Below are positions 1 through 8,564 of a stretch of DNA of 64,000 bases, one piece after another; positions within the stretch are counted from its first letter, which is position 1, and every line of letters starts with the position of its first letter. A program made the position numbers and the translations under genes. This DNA comes from Anaerolineae bacterium (lineage in GTDB: Bacteria; Chloroflexota; Anaerolineae; Aggregatilineales; Aggregatilineaceae). The notes below the pieces were generated by a model. That model was given only the letters and a program-made list of their open reading frames with translations. It ran no database searches and was not told where the DNA came from. Where the stretch lies: assembly GCA_018432315.1 (NCBI GenBank), contig JAHDLB010000043.1:34775-98774 (forward strand). Direction: 5' to 3'.

Positions 1-1734
1 AGCGAGACTTACATCCCGCTCTTGAACGCGTTATACGACCTGCGCGACGAAGGCGTCCGGTACAAGATCACGATCGGGCTCACGCCCGTGCTGGCCGAGC
101 AGTTGGCCGATCCGGACGTGCTCGATCACCTCGACGAGTACCTGGAAGACAAGATAGCCCGCGCCAAGCAGGACGTGCTGCGCTTTCGCGGCGAAGAAGA
201 GTCCAGGGGCGTCCCACGCGAGGAAGCCGAGGAAGGCGAACTGCCGCCGGTGGATCGCGCGGCAGTGAGCGCCGCCCTGGCAGAGTCCGGGCCGGCGGAT
301 CGGATCGCGCCGCCGGAAGAAAAACCCTGGTGGGCCGGCCACCAGCACCTCGAATACCTGGCCGGGTTCTACCAGCGCTATTACGAGCACATCAAGGATT
401 CGTTCGACCGGCGCTACAACCGCGACCTGTTGGGCGCGTTCAAGCAGCTCCAGGACGAGGGCTACATCGAGATCACGACCAGCGCGGCCACACACGGCTA
501 CCTGCCGCTGCTGGGGACGGACAGCGCCATTCGCGGGCAGCTTCGCGCGGGGGTCGAGAGCTATCGCCGGTTCTTCAAGCGCGCACCGCGCGGCATCTGG
601 CTCCCGGAGTGCGCCTATCGCCCGGCCTATTACGACGAGCGAGGCGCGATCCGGCCCGGCATCGAGCATTTCGTGGCGCAGCAGGGGCTGAAGCTGTTCT
701 TCAGCGAGACGCACCTGATCACCGGCGGGGCGCCGGTCGGCGTGGCAGCGGGCGAGGCGCTCGGTCCGTACGGCGAGATCAAGCGGCGCTACCTGATCCC
801 GATGTCGGCGGCCCCCACGCCTCGCGAGCCGATGACGACCTTCCGCCCGTATTACGTTAGCGACACCACGCACGGCCCGCAGGCGGACCAACACAGCGGC
901 GTGGCGGTCATCGGGCGCAACAACGAAACCGGCCAGCGCGTCTGGTCGGCGGACTGGGGCTATCCGGGCGATTTCGACTACCGCGAATTTCACCGTAAGG
1001 ACGGCGTGAGCGGCCTGCAATACTGGCGCGTGACCGGCGCGAAGGTGGACCTGGGCAGCAAGGATTTCTACCATCCGGACTGGGCCGAGCACAAGGTGCG
1101 GATGCACGCCCAGGACTTCGCCGGGCTGGTCGAGCGCATCCTGCGGGCGCAGCACGATCACGGGCTGGGCTACGGGATCATCGCGTCGAACTACGACACC
1201 GAGCTGTTCGGTCACTGGTGGTTCGAGGGCGTGGACTGGCTCAAGCAGGTGCTGCGGCTGCTGGCCGAGAATCCGAACGTGGAACTCACCACCGCCAGCG
1301 AGTTCGTCGAGCAGCACCCGCCCCAGCAGGTGATCCACCTGCCGGAGGGCAGTTGGGGCGCGGGCGGCACGCACTTCACCTGGGACAACAACGACACCCA
1401 TTGGATGTGGGCGCCGATCCACGAGGCGGAGGAGCGGATGCAGCGGCTGGCGGACACGTACCGGGATCGCTATGACGACGCGAACCTGCGCGGCGTGCTC
1501 AACCAGGCGGCGCGCGAGCTGGTGCTGCTCGAAAGCTCGGACTGGCCGTTCCTGGTCACGACCGGGCAGGCGCGGCAGTACGCCATCCAGCGGTTCAGCC
1601 AGCACCTGGAGCGCTTCCTGTCGCTGGCCGACAGCGTGGAGAGCGGCGCGCCCGATGGTGGGCTGGCGGCCAGCCTGTGGGAGCGCGATCGGCTGTTCCC
1701 GAACATCGATTTTCGCTGGTGGTGCAGCGCCTAG
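1..1734 (+). CDS. GH57 1,4-alpha-glucan branching enzyme, 5' end cut by window edge
   Basis: Transfers alpha-1,4-glucan segments to form alpha-1,6 branches during cytoplasmic glycogen synthesis. The reading frame is open from base 1 and already in conserved sequence (ETYIPLLNALYDLRDEG), so the true start lies upstream; 577 residues are visible. The GH57 nucleophile motif GIWLPECAY has its Glu codon at 607-609. The motif with the acid/base Asp, YDTELFGHWWFEG, has the Asp codon at 1195-1197. A tryptophan-rich block follows (FTWDNNDTHWMW, about 1378-1412), then the helical C-terminal domain of the family. This is the GH57 type, unrelated in fold to GH13 GlgB. The glycogen synthase gene follows after 69 bases, consistent with one transcription unit. 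Family and function are well supported; only the N-terminus is missing. Confidence 0.93.
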   Translation, partial: SETYIPLLNALYDLRDEGVRYKITIGLTPVLAEQLADPDVLDHLDEYLEDKIARAKQDVLRFRGEEESRGVPREEAEEGELPPVDRAAVSAALAESGPADRIAPPEEKPWWAGHQHLEYLAGFYQRYYEHIKDSFDRRYNRDLLGAFKQLQDEGYIEITTSAATHGYLPLLGTDSAIRGQLRAGVESYRRFFKRAPRGIWLPECAYRPAYYDERGAIRPGIEHFVAQQGLKLFFSETHLITGGAPVGVAAGEALGPYGEIKRRYLIPMSAAPTPREPMTTFRPYYVSDTTHGPQADQHSGVAVIGRNNETGQRVWSADWGYPGDFDYREFHRKDGVSGLQYWRVTGAKVDLGSKDFYHPDWAEHKVRMHAQDFAGLVERILRAQHDHGLGYGIIASNYDTELFGHWWFEGVDWLKQVLRLLAENPNVELTTASEFVEQHPPQQVIHLPEGSWGAGGTHFTWDNNDTHWMWAPIHEAEERMQRLADTYRDRYDDANLRGVLNQAARELVLLESSDWPFLVTTGQARQYAIQRFSQHLERFLSLADSVESGAPDGGLAASLWERDRLFPNIDFRWWCSA

Positions 1735-1803
1735 CATCCAGGCACGACCGCCGGGTGGCAGGTTCACCGGTGCTTCACCGCACTCTGAAGGAGATCGGAC
1801 ATC

Positions 1804-3321
1804 ATGCGCGTGCTGTTCATTGCATCGGAGATGGCGCCCTTTGCCAAGGCGGGCGGGCTGGGCGACGTCGTGGGGAGCCTGCCGCGCGCGCTGCGGGCGC
1901 ACGGCATCGACGCGCGCGTGTTGATGCCGCTTTATGGGCCGGTCAAGGACAGGTTCCACCGCCAGATCGAGTACGCGTTTTCGTTCCCGTTTCACCGGCA
2001 GCCGGGCACCGCCGACGTGCACATCCACACCACCGAGCAGGACGGCGTCCCGGTGTACTTCCTGGAAAGCTGGCCGTTTTTCAGCGGCGGGAATTACCTG
2101 TACACCGACCTGAACTGGGACCGCGAGCGGTTCATCTTCTTCAGCCAGGCCGCGCTGGGCGTTGCCTGGGAGCTGGGCCAGGGGCGCCACAATGGCGAAG
2201 CGTGGTTTCCGGACGTGCTGCACGCCCACGATTGGCACACCGGGCTGGTCCCCTTCCTGCTGCACGAGGCCCGTTTCTCGCCGGGGTGGGAGGACGTCGC
2301 CAGCGTGCTCACCATCCACAACATGGCCTACCAGGGCTGGGAGGCAGGCGGCTGGCTGTGGATGGCGGGCGTGCCGGGGCGCCACCATCCCGACCTGGTG
2401 TACCAGGACAAGACCGACAACCTGCTGGGGATCGGGATCGCGTACGCGCACAAGCTCAACACCGTGAGCCACCGCCACGCCATCGAGCTGCACTATCCCC
2501 GGTTTGGCGAGGGGCTGGAGGGGCTGATCTGGGCGCGCGACGCCGACTTTACCGGCATCCTCAACGGCCTGGATATGGACCACATCAACCCCGCCGCCGA
2601 TCCGCACATCCCGTATCGCTATGACGTGTCGAACTTCCGGACCGAGCGCGTAAAGAACAAGCTGGCGCTGCAATCGGAGCTGTACCTGGAGCAGAACCCG
2701 GACACCCCGCTGATCGGCATCGTCAGCCGGTTGGTGGCGCAGAAAGGGATGGACTTCGCCGCGCCGGGGTTGCGCCGCCTGCTGGCCGAGACGGATGCCC
2801 AACTGGTCGTGGTGGGCACCGGCGAGCCGGAGATCGAGCAGCAGATGCGCACGCTCGAATGGGACTTTGGCTGGAAGGCGCGCATCGTGATCGATTACCG
2901 GGCCGACCTCGCCCAGCGGATCTACGCCGGGGCCGACGTGCTGCTGGTGCCGAGCCGGTACGAGCCGTGCGGCCTCACGCAGATGATCGCGATGCGCTAC
3001 GGCGCGCTGCCGGTCGTCCGCGAGACGGGTGGCCTGGCCGACACGGTGACCAGTTTCGATAACGCCGACGGCGAACAGGGGACCGGGTTCGTGTTCCTGT
3101 TCGAAGACCCCGACGCCGTCCGGCTGACGCTGCGCTGGGCGATCGACACGTACCGCCACCGGCGCGCCGCCTTCGAGCGAATGCAGGAGCGGGCGATGCG
3201 CCTGGATCTGGGCTGGGAGCGCGCGGTGAAGCAGTATCTCGCGCTGTATGAGGGCGCCCTGGTCAACGCCGGACGCCCCGAGGCGGCGCTGGCGACGATG
3301 GGGCGCGGGCGTCCGCATTAA
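1804..3321 (+). CDS. glgA: glycogen synthase (GT5)
   Basis: Transfers glucose from ADP-glucose to the non-reducing end of alpha-1,4-glucan in the cytoplasm. The 505 residues match the usual 480-510. The N-terminal ADP-glucose-binding motif KAGGL is at residues 15-19, followed by GDVVGSLPRAL. The GT-B C-terminal half carries the conserved SRYEPCGLTQM with the catalytic Glu at residue 387, then GGLADTV. ATG at 1804 is preceded by a GGAG ribosome site, and homology begins at residue 1. It sits between the GH57 branching enzyme and a small membrane protein gene, with glgC just beyond, so it is the chain-elongation step of this cluster. Nothing looks degenerate. Bacterial GT5 enzymes use ADP-glucose, and the adjacent glgC supports that substrate. 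Confidence 0.96.
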   Translation: MRVLFIASEMAPFAKAGGLGDVVGSLPRALRAHGIDARVLMPLYGPVKDRFHRQIEYAFSFPFHRQPGTADVHIHTTEQDGVPVYFLESWPFFSGGNYLYTDLNWDRERFIFFSQAALGVAWELGQGRHNGEAWFPDVLHAHDWHTGLVPFLLHEARFSPGWEDVASVLTIHNMAYQGWEAGGWLWMAGVPGRHHPDLVYQDKTDNLLGIGIAYAHKLNTVSHRHAIELHYPRFGEGLEGLIWARDADFTGILNGLDMDHINPAADPHIPYRYDVSNFRTERVKNKLALQSELYLEQNPDTPLIGIVSRLVAQKGMDFAAPGLRRLLAETDAQLVVVGTGEPEIEQQMRTLEWDFGWKARIVIDYRADLAQRIYAGADVLLVPSRYEPCGLTQMIAMRYGALPVVRETGGLADTVTSFDNADGEQGTGFVFLFEDPDAVRLTLRWAIDTYRHRRAAFERMQERAMRLDLGWERAVKQYLALYEGALVNAGRPEAALATMGRGRPH

Positions 3322-3335
3322 AGGTAGCTGATGTT

Positions 3336-3851
3336 ATGGATGAAAAAGGCAAACAAAAACCGGCGTATTACACGGTCGATTTCGTCACGGCGCTGTCGAA
3401 AACGGAGTGCGTCGAGCGGCTGGAGCGGCAGGTGATCCTGGCGTCGAACAGCGTGGGGACGTGGCTCGCCCCCATGACGCAGCGCACCACCGTGCAGGAC
3501 AGCGGGCAATTCCTGGTCGAGCGCGGCTTTCCGGGGGCGCTCCACCCGATCCGGCTGGAGGGGCGTCTCGAAGACCATGCCGAGGGCGGCACCTGGGTCA
3601 ATGGGGCGATCACGCACGACACGTACAACCAGGTCCTGGTCGAGGGCCTGATCCTGTTCGTGCTGTTCTTCGTGATGTCGGCGCTGTTATATCTGCGCCT
3701 CAAGACGCGCGGCCTGGTGATCACGCTACCGATGCTGCTGGCGGTGCTGGTGCTGTTTTCCATCCGCTGGCGGGCGCTGCGCGCCCAGACGCACGATCTC
3801 ACGCGCTGGCTGCGCCGCCGCCTGTACGTGACCGCCGGGCAGGTCCGCTAG
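3336..3851 (+). CDS. two-helix membrane protein of unknown function in the glycogen cluster
   Basis: I do not recognise this 171-residue protein. About 105 polar N-terminal residues are followed by two adjacent hydrophobic segments (roughly residues 106-124 and 130-146) and an Arg-rich C-terminal tail (RALRAQTHDLTRWLRRRL). This predicts a hairpin in the membrane with the soluble part and basic tail on the cytoplasmic side. ATG at 3336 starts 14 bases after the glgA stop with an AAAGG-like site in between, so it is probably cotranscribed with glgA. Position suggests, but does not show, a link to glycogen synthesis. It has the same base composition as its neighbours and no sign of transfer. Confidence 0.7.
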   Translation: MDEKGKQKPAYYTVDFVTALSKTECVERLERQVILASNSVGTWLAPMTQRTTVQDSGQFLVERGFPGALHPIRLEGRLEDHAEGGTWVNGAITHDTYNQVLVEGLILFVLFFVMSALLYLRLKTRGLVITLPMLLAVLVLFSIRWRALRAQTHDLTRWLRRRLYVTAGQVR

Positions 3852-3884
3852 GCGCTGCGGGGCGATCTGCTGGCGGCCCAGCCA

Positions 3885-3893
3885 TGCTATACT
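3885..3893 (+). promoter_or_regulatory. extended -10 promoter element upstream of glgC
   Basis: TGCTATACT is an extended -10 (TGn plus TATACT, five of six matches to TATAAT), about 91 bases upstream of the glgC start. No good -35 is seen at 16-18 bases. A second weaker possibility closer to the gene is TTGTCG at 3926 with TAAATA at 3947. It implies that glgC can be transcribed separately from glgA. Confidence 0.45.
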
Positions 3894-3983
3894 ACAGGTG
3901 GGCACGCGGCGCATGTCATCCGGCGTTGTCGATGTGATGTCGATGGTAAATACTGGGTTCTTTTCCGCCAATGAGGAGATGCT

Positions 3984-5246
3984 ATGCGAACGAGAGCGGT
4001 TATTCTGGCCGGCGGTGAGGGAAGCCGGTTGGGCGTGTTGACCTCGAAGCGCGCCAAGCCAGCGGTGCCCTTTGCCGGAAAATATCGAATCATCGATTTT
4101 GCCCTGAGCAACTGCGTCAATTCAGGCATTTTCGACGTGCTGGTGCTGACCCAGTACCGGCCCCACAGCCTGAACGAGCACATTGCGCTGGGCCGCCCGT
4201 GGGACCTGGACCGCAGTTTTACCGGTGGGGTCAAACTGCTGCAGCCCTTTCAGGGGCGTCAAGACACCGATTGGTACGCCGGCACCGCCGACGCAGTAAC
4301 CCAGAATATCAACTTCATCCGGCGCGGACATCCGAACAACATTTTGATCCTGTCCGGCGATCACATTTACGAGATGGAATACGACATGCTCGTGGAATAC
4401 CACGAGGATCAGGACGCCGACGCGACCGTGTGCGTGATTCGCGTCCCGCTGGACGAAGCCTCTCGCTATGGCATCATGGCCGTGGACGACCGCCATCACA
4501 TCGTGGATTTTGTCGAGAAACCGGCCAAGCCGCCCGGAGATCTCGCGAACATGGGTGTCTACGTCTTCAAGCTGGACGTGCTCGAAGAGATGCTGCGTGA
4601 AGACGCCGCCCGGACCGATTCGCGCCACGACTTCGGCTACAACATCATCCCGCGCATGATGGAGCGGGGCATGAAGGTCATGGCGTACCCGTTCGGCGGG
4701 TACTGGATCGACGTGGGGACCATCGACGCGTATTGGGAAGCCCACATGGATCTGCTGGCCTCGCCGCCCTCGCTCGATCTCAATGACCGGTCGTGGATCA
4801 TCCACACCCGCAGCGAGGAGCGCCCGCCGGTCCGGATCGACAAAGGGGCCATCGTCGAGGACAGCATGATCACGGATGGCAGCATCGTCTGCGCGGGCGC
4901 GCGCGTGGTGCGCAGCGTATTGTCGCCCGGCGTGTACGTGGGGCCGAACGCGCTGGTCTATGAGAGCGTGGTCCTGACCGACAGCTACATCGAAAAAGAC
5001 GCGTCCATCGAGCGCGCTATCATCGACAAGGGCGTCGTCGTGGGCCAGGGCGCGCGCGTCGGCGAGCGGACGGATGTGGGCGATCTCGGCATCGCGTGCG
5101 TGGGCAAGAACACGACCGTGCCGCCGGGGTTCGTCGTCAAGCGCGACGCCGTGCTGGGGACCGATCTGCGGGCCGAAGAAATCGCGGACAAGTATCCCGA
5201 GGGCGTGGTGCCGTCCGGCGCGCGGTACGGGTACAAAGTCAAGTGA
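3984..5246 (+). CDS. glgC: glucose-1-phosphate adenylyltransferase (ADP-glucose pyrophosphorylase)
   Basis: Makes ADP-glucose and pyrophosphate from ATP and glucose-1-phosphate, the committed and usually allosterically controlled step of bacterial glycogen synthesis. The 420 residues match the family. The nucleotidyltransferase loop [10 protein letters not shown] is near residue 10, followed by [20 protein letters not shown]. The sugar-phosphate region (VEKPAKPP and [17 protein letters not shown]) and the C-terminal left-handed beta-helix hexapeptide repeats (residues about 290-390) are present. ATG at 3984 has a GAGGAG site. Its product feeds GlgA, encoded 0.7 kb upstream on the same strand. 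It ends in a convergent terminator shared with the next, minus-strand gene. Which effectors regulate it cannot be read from the sequence. Confidence 0.96.
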   Translation: MRTRAVILAGGEGSRLGVLTSKRAKPAVPFAGKYRIIDFALSNCVNSGIFDVLVLTQYRPHSLNEHIALGRPWDLDRSFTGGVKLLQPFQGRQDTDWYAGTADAVTQNINFIRRGHPNNILILSGDHIYEMEYDMLVEYHEDQDADATVCVIRVPLDEASRYGIMAVDDRHHIVDFVEKPAKPPGDLANMGVYVFKLDVLEEMLREDAARTDSRHDFGYNIIPRMMERGMKVMAYPFGGYWIDVGTIDAYWEAHMDLLASPPSLDLNDRSWIIHTRSEERPPVRIDKGAIVEDSMITDGSIVCAGARVVRSVLSPGVYVGPNALVYESVVLTDSYIEKDASIERAIIDKGVVVGQGARVGERTDVGDLGIACVGKNTTVPPGFVVKRDAVLGTDLRAEEIADKYPEGVVPSGARYGYKVK

Positions 5247-5272
5247 CGCGCGCCATGTCCGACCAAAAGCAT

Positions 5273-5304
5273 ACGCCGGGGCGGCCAACCGCTCCGGCGT
5301 TTTC
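5273..5304. terminator. intrinsic terminator between glgC and the convergent gene
   Basis: A 12-base stem (ACGCCGGGGCGG with CCGCTCCGGCGT, one G-U pair) and a CCAA loop is followed on the plus strand by TTTTCG. It ends transcription of glgC and lies directly at the 3' end of the opposing gene. Confidence 0.85.
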
Positions 5305-5305
5305 G

Positions 5306-5902
5306 TTAGCTGCCGGGGTCGGTAGGCCCGGCCTGGCGGAGCGTCAGCGCGGCGTGGTTGCGCTCGCAGTCGCCCGCCTCGAAGACGACGGCCACCGGGG
5401 GCGAGACGGGCTGCTCGCCATCGACGAGCTGCACCCAGACGTGGCGGCTGGTCGTGCCGTCGAGAGTGAAGGCCCAGGTGCCGGGCTGTTCGGCATCGTC
5501 GCCGGCGGTCTCGACGAGGATGGGCGCGAGCGCGCTGCCCCAGATCATGACGCTGAGGCCGGGGTAGGGCTGCCCGTCACGATCCAGCACCTGGCCGGAC
5601 ACCGTCTGGCTCGCGCACGTTTCGCCCGCGCTCAGGGTCAGCGAGCCGGGCACCAGCGCGAACGGCAGCGCAAACGGCCCGCTGAGCGCCGAGCCGGTCA
5701 GGTCTGCCACGGCGGTCTGGGTGGCCGCGCTGTCGTTCCAGACGGCGGTGAGCGTCGAGGAGAATTCTCGCTCCTGGCGTTCGTCGCGCGCGTTGGCGAT
5801 GACCAGGATCACGATCACGGCAGTGAGCGTAATCAGAAACAGCAGGACCGCGACTTTCAAGCCTATCTTGTACGGGCGGCTCGTGTAGATGTCGTCACTC
5901 AC
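5306..5902 (-). CDS. single-pass exported protein with a beta-sandwich domain
   Basis: 198 residues of unassigned function. A cytoplasmic stub of about 12 residues precedes one strong transmembrane segment (about residues 14-36). A polar stalk follows, and then an extracytoplasmic beta-rich domain. Within it, VSGQVLDRDGQPYPGLSVMIWG looks like a carboxypeptidase-regulatory or transthyretin-like beta-sandwich. Two cysteines (in the GETCASQ and AGDCERN contexts) frame this domain and could form a disulfide. The ATG at 5902 overlaps the debranching enzyme stop (5899-5901), so it is translationally coupled to that gene although a role in glycogen metabolism is not evident. The fold assignment is inference from pattern only. 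Confidence 0.65.
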   Translation of the reverse strand: MSDDIYTSRPYKIGLKVAVLLFLITLTAVIVILVIANARDERQEREFSSTLTAVWNDSAATQTAVADLTGSALSGPFALPFALVPGSLTLSAGETCASQTVSGQVLDRDGQPYPGLSVMIWGSALAPILVETAGDDAEQPGTWAFTLDGTTSRHVWVQLVDGEQPVSPPVAVVFEAGDCERNHAALTLRQAGPTDPGS

Positions 5903-7965
5903 ACGCCGATCCTCACCGCTTCTTGCAGGCCGGTTGGGGCCAGCGCGGCCTCAAGCTCGCGCCACACGCGCAGAACCTCGGCCACGCTCCACGCCTGGGC
6001 GATGGCACCGCGCGGCGTGTGGGGCGGATCGCCGTCGAAGATCTCGCTGATGGTGCCCAGCCCGTGGCTCTTGAGATGGTCGGCCAATGGCTTGAGGTAG
6101 CTGTAAGCGACGTCGGCGTCGCGGTAGACCTTGTAGTGGGCGCTGACGAACGGGCCGAGCAGCCACGACCAGACCGTGCCCTGGTGGTAACAGCTATCGC
6201 GCTGGAGCCGGTCGCCGCCGTAGTGCCCGACGTAATCCGTCTCGTCCGGCGCCAGGCTGCGCAGTCCGTACGAGGTCACCAGCTCGCGGGCACAGATGTC
6301 GACCACGGCGCGCGCTTTCCGCTCGTCGAGCAGGTTAATCGGCAGCGACACCGCGAAAATCTGGTTGGGGCGCAGCGTGGGATCGTCGCCCTCGGGACCG
6401 TCGATCACGTCGTACAGGTAACCGCCGCTGTACCAAAAGCGCGCGCTGAAGCTGGCATGGGCGCGCTCGGCCATCTGCCCGAAGCGCTCCGCCGCGGCGC
6501 GGTCGCCATAGTGGTCGGCCAGATCGGCCACGATCCGCAGCGCGTGGGCCCACAGCGCGTTGATCTCGACCGGCTTGCCCACGCGGGGCGTCACGACCCA
6601 GTCGTCGATCTTGGCGTCCATCCAGGTGAGCTGGAGTCCCGCCTCGCCCGCGTACAGCAGGCCGTCGGACGTGTCGCAGCCGATGTTGAAGCGCGTCCCC
6701 TTGACGTGCCATTCCAGAATGTCGATCAACACCGGGTACAACTCGCGCACTGCCGGGTGATCCGGTCCGGCCTGCTGGGCCAGGGCGCGAACCGCCTGGA
6801 AATACCACAGCGTGGCGTCGGCAGTGTTATATTCCGGCGCCCGGCCCTCGTCCGGAAAGCGGTTGGGCAGCATCCCCCGGTCGACGTACCGGGCAAACGT
6901 GCGGAGCACCGCTGCCGCTTCGTCCTGGCGGCCAACGGCCAGCGTCAGGCCGGGGAGGGCGATCATCGTGTCGCGGCCCCAGTCGCTGAACCACGGATAG
7001 CCCGCCAGCACGCTGGTGCCGGACGCGCGGCCAATCTCGCGCGTGACGATGAACTGGTCGGCGGCGAGGCCGAGCTGGCGGATCCACGGTGGAGCGTCGT
7101 CCAGGCTGGCCTGTCGGAGCAAGGCGTCCTGCCGGTCGCGCTCGGCCTGCAAGGCCGTCTGCCAATCGGCTGGCGGATCGTCCTCGATGGTGAAGGCGAG
7201 CGCCAGCGTGTCCTGCAAGGCCAGCTCGGCGCTGATGGTCGCCGCCGAGAACAGGTCTTCCTGGTTGTCCATGCCGCGTTTTTTCTCCTGCGCCAGGTGG
7301 AACGACCACCACCATTCCGGCGCGGGAGTCATGTTGCCCAGGCTGGTGAGGATGTGCACCGAGCGCGGCGGCACGGTGGCGCGCTCGTTGTCGGCGCGGA
7401 CGGTGAGCATCTGTCCGGACGGCCACGGGCTGTCAGCGGCCAGCCGGACATCGACGGGATAGCCGCCTTTCGTCACGCTGTGATGATCGCGGTAGGCGCA
7501 CAGCGGCTTGATCACCAGCCGCACGTTCGACGCGCCGCGCGTGTAGGTGTAGGTGATATACGTGGTGTTCTTGCCGTGCGCCATCCAGATGCGCTGGACG
7601 ATCTGCACGTCGCCCAGCGTCCACACGAAGGTGGGGATCGTCCCGTCCAGGTGGAAGCTCTCCAGGTGGCGATAGCCGTCCGGCAGGACCACGCCCGCCG
7701 CCCACTCGTGCGTCACCAGCGGCGAGCGCCGCCCATTGATGTCGATCCAGGCGTCGAGCCCGGCGACCATCAGCGTGCGCTGGGTGGGGGGCTGGAGCGA
7801 GGCGGTCAGCAGGCTGTGGTAGCGCCGCGTGCGCGCGCCGGAGATCGAGCCCATCGCGTAGCCGCCGAGGCCGTTCGTCACCAGCCATTCGCGGCTCATC
7901 ACGGCGTCCAGGTGACCGGTCAGTTCGCGTCCAAAATGAATCATATTATTTCGCTGCTGCTCCAT
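5899..7965 (-). CDS. glycogen debranching enzyme (amylo-alpha-1,6-glucosidase type)
   Basis: Removes alpha-1,6 branches from glycogen or limit dextrin so that the phosphorylase can continue. The first part is the archaeal/bacterial GDE N-terminal domain (IHFGRELTGHLD, then WLVTNGLGGYAMGSISGARTRRYH). The C-terminal (alpha/alpha)6 glucosidase domain is marked by FSDWGRDTMIALPGL, EINALWAHALRIV and YHQGTVWSWLLGPF. I start at ATG 7965 (688 residues) because GGGCGGA lies nine bases upstream. ATG 7944 is also possible but its GGAG is too far away. That ribosome site is inside a hairpin stem (see the entry at 7975). The upstream neighbour encodes a free-standing CBM48, probably cotranscribed, which fits glycogen targeting. 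Function is confident; glucosidase alone versus bifunctional activity is not decided. Confidence 0.92.
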   Translation of the reverse strand: MEQQRNNMIHFGRELTGHLDAVMSREWLVTNGLGGYAMGSISGARTRRYHSLLTASLQPPTQRTLMVAGLDAWIDINGRRSPLVTHEWAAGVVLPDGYRHLESFHLDGTIPTFVWTLGDVQIVQRIWMAHGKNTTYITYTYTRGASNVRLVIKPLCAYRDHHSVTKGGYPVDVRLAADSPWPSGQMLTVRADNERATVPPRSVHILTSLGNMTPAPEWWWSFHLAQEKKRGMDNQEDLFSAATISAELALQDTLALAFTIEDDPPADWQTALQAERDRQDALLRQASLDDAPPWIRQLGLAADQFIVTREIGRASGTSVLAGYPWFSDWGRDTMIALPGLTLAVGRQDEAAAVLRTFARYVDRGMLPNRFPDEGRAPEYNTADATLWYFQAVRALAQQAGPDHPAVRELYPVLIDILEWHVKGTRFNIGCDTSDGLLYAGEAGLQLTWMDAKIDDWVVTPRVGKPVEINALWAHALRIVADLADHYGDRAAAERFGQMAERAHASFSARFWYSGGYLYDVIDGPEGDDPTLRPNQIFAVSLPINLLDERKARAVVDICARELVTSYGLRSLAPDETDYVGHYGGDRLQRDSCYHQGTVWSWLLGPFVSAHYKVYRDADVAYSYLKPLADHLKSHGLGTISEIFDGDPPHTPRGAIAQAWSVAEVLRVWRELEAALAPTGLQEAVRIGV

Positions 7966-7974
7966 TCGTAAAAT

Positions 7975-8001
7975 CCGCCCGTACGGAGCTGTGACGGGCG
8001 G
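7975..8001 (-). promoter_or_regulatory. hairpin covering the debranching enzyme ribosome-binding site
   Basis: A perfect 8-base inverted repeat (CCGCCCGT and ACGGGCGG) surrounds an 11-base loop. On the minus strand the 3' arm ends in GGGCGG and continues ATTTTACGA into ATG 7965, so the arm contains the likely Shine-Dalgarno. It could hold back translation, or act as a weak terminator for the CBM48 gene because ATTTTA follows. The sequence does not separate these two readings. Confidence 0.5.
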
Positions 8002-8094
8002 AGATAAGAACGACCTGGGGCACGGGAATGATCTTCCCGGCGACGTGCGGATCACAGCGCCGGGACGTGCCAGGCGAAAACCAGAGACAGCAGC

Positions 8095-8403
8095 CTAACC
8101 GGGGTAGGTGCTGATGACCGAATTGTCACCACTGAAAGGATTGGGGACGTATTTGTCGGCGTCCCAATCGTTGTGCCACTGGTTGCCGTTCACCAGGTAG
8201 CGGAACTGGTATTCGCGGTTGGGCTCCAGGTCGAGCGTGATCTTGAAGGTCCCGTTCTTGAGCTGGTTCATCGGCGTGGCTTTTTCGTCCCAATCATTAA
8301 AATCGCCGACGAGGTAGGCCGTATCGGCGTCGGCGGCAATGGCATCTGGCAGGATGAAGTCGACTTTGACGGCACCCTTTTTCAGGAAGCGCTTTTTGAA
8401 CAT
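8095..8403 (-). CDS. free-standing CBM48/AMPK-beta-like glycogen-binding protein
   Basis: 102 residues that are essentially one carbohydrate-binding beta-sandwich of the kind found at the N-terminus of isoamylase and GH13 branching enzymes and in AMPK beta subunits. The diagnostic stretches are VKVDFILPDA, AYLVGDFNDWDEKATPM, FKITLDLEPNREYQFRYLVNG and WHNDWDADKYVPN. There is no catalytic domain. ATG at 8403 is preceded by AAGGAG at good spacing, so an upstream TTG in frame is not the start. It lies 129 bases upstream of the debranching enzyme on the same strand. Inference: it binds polyglucan and may tether or modulate the debranching enzyme. Binding is likely from family knowledge; a partner is not shown. 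Confidence 0.85.
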   Translation of the reverse strand: MFKKRFLKKGAVKVDFILPDAIAADADTAYLVGDFNDWDEKATPMNQLKNGTFKITLDLEPNREYQFRYLVNGNQWHNDWDADKYVPNPFSGDNSVISTYPG

Positions 8404-8442
8404 TGGCACATTCTCCTTGTGCAAGCGGGCTTGCTTGTCCGT

Positions 8443-8451
8443 ATTCTACCA
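8443..8451 (-). promoter_or_regulatory. extended -10 element for the CBM48-debranching enzyme unit
   Basis: On the minus strand TGGTAGAAT is an extended -10 with five of six matches, placed 40 bases upstream of ATG 8403. This gives a leader of about 33 bases that contains the AAGGAG site. No clear -35 hexamer. Confidence 0.5.
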
Positions 8452-8465
8452 TGTTTTAGGGCTGC

Positions 8466-8489
8466 GACCAGGGTTGTTTCTCCCTGGTC
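8466..8489. terminator. hairpin after the methyltransferase operon
   Basis: A perfect 8-base inverted repeat (GACCAGGG and CCCTGGTC, 8-base loop) lies between the end of the minus-strand methyltransferase genes and the promoter of the CBM48 gene. Position suits a terminator, but no T-run follows on the minus strand, so it may need a factor or serve another role. Confidence 0.45.
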
Positions 8490-8564
8490 TTACAGGCTCT
8501 CAGTCTGGGTTTTTCTAGCTAGGTTTTACTAGGTGTTGGAGTTTTCGCCAACAAGCCGGGATCG

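Noticed and set aside
31..3318. A 1095-codon open frame on the minus strand across the branching enzyme and glgA
   Set aside because: It is the antisense shadow of two well-conserved genes. Its product is an Arg/His/Gln/Pro-rich low-complexity chain typical of the reverse frame of high-GC coding DNA, with no domain or ribosome site.
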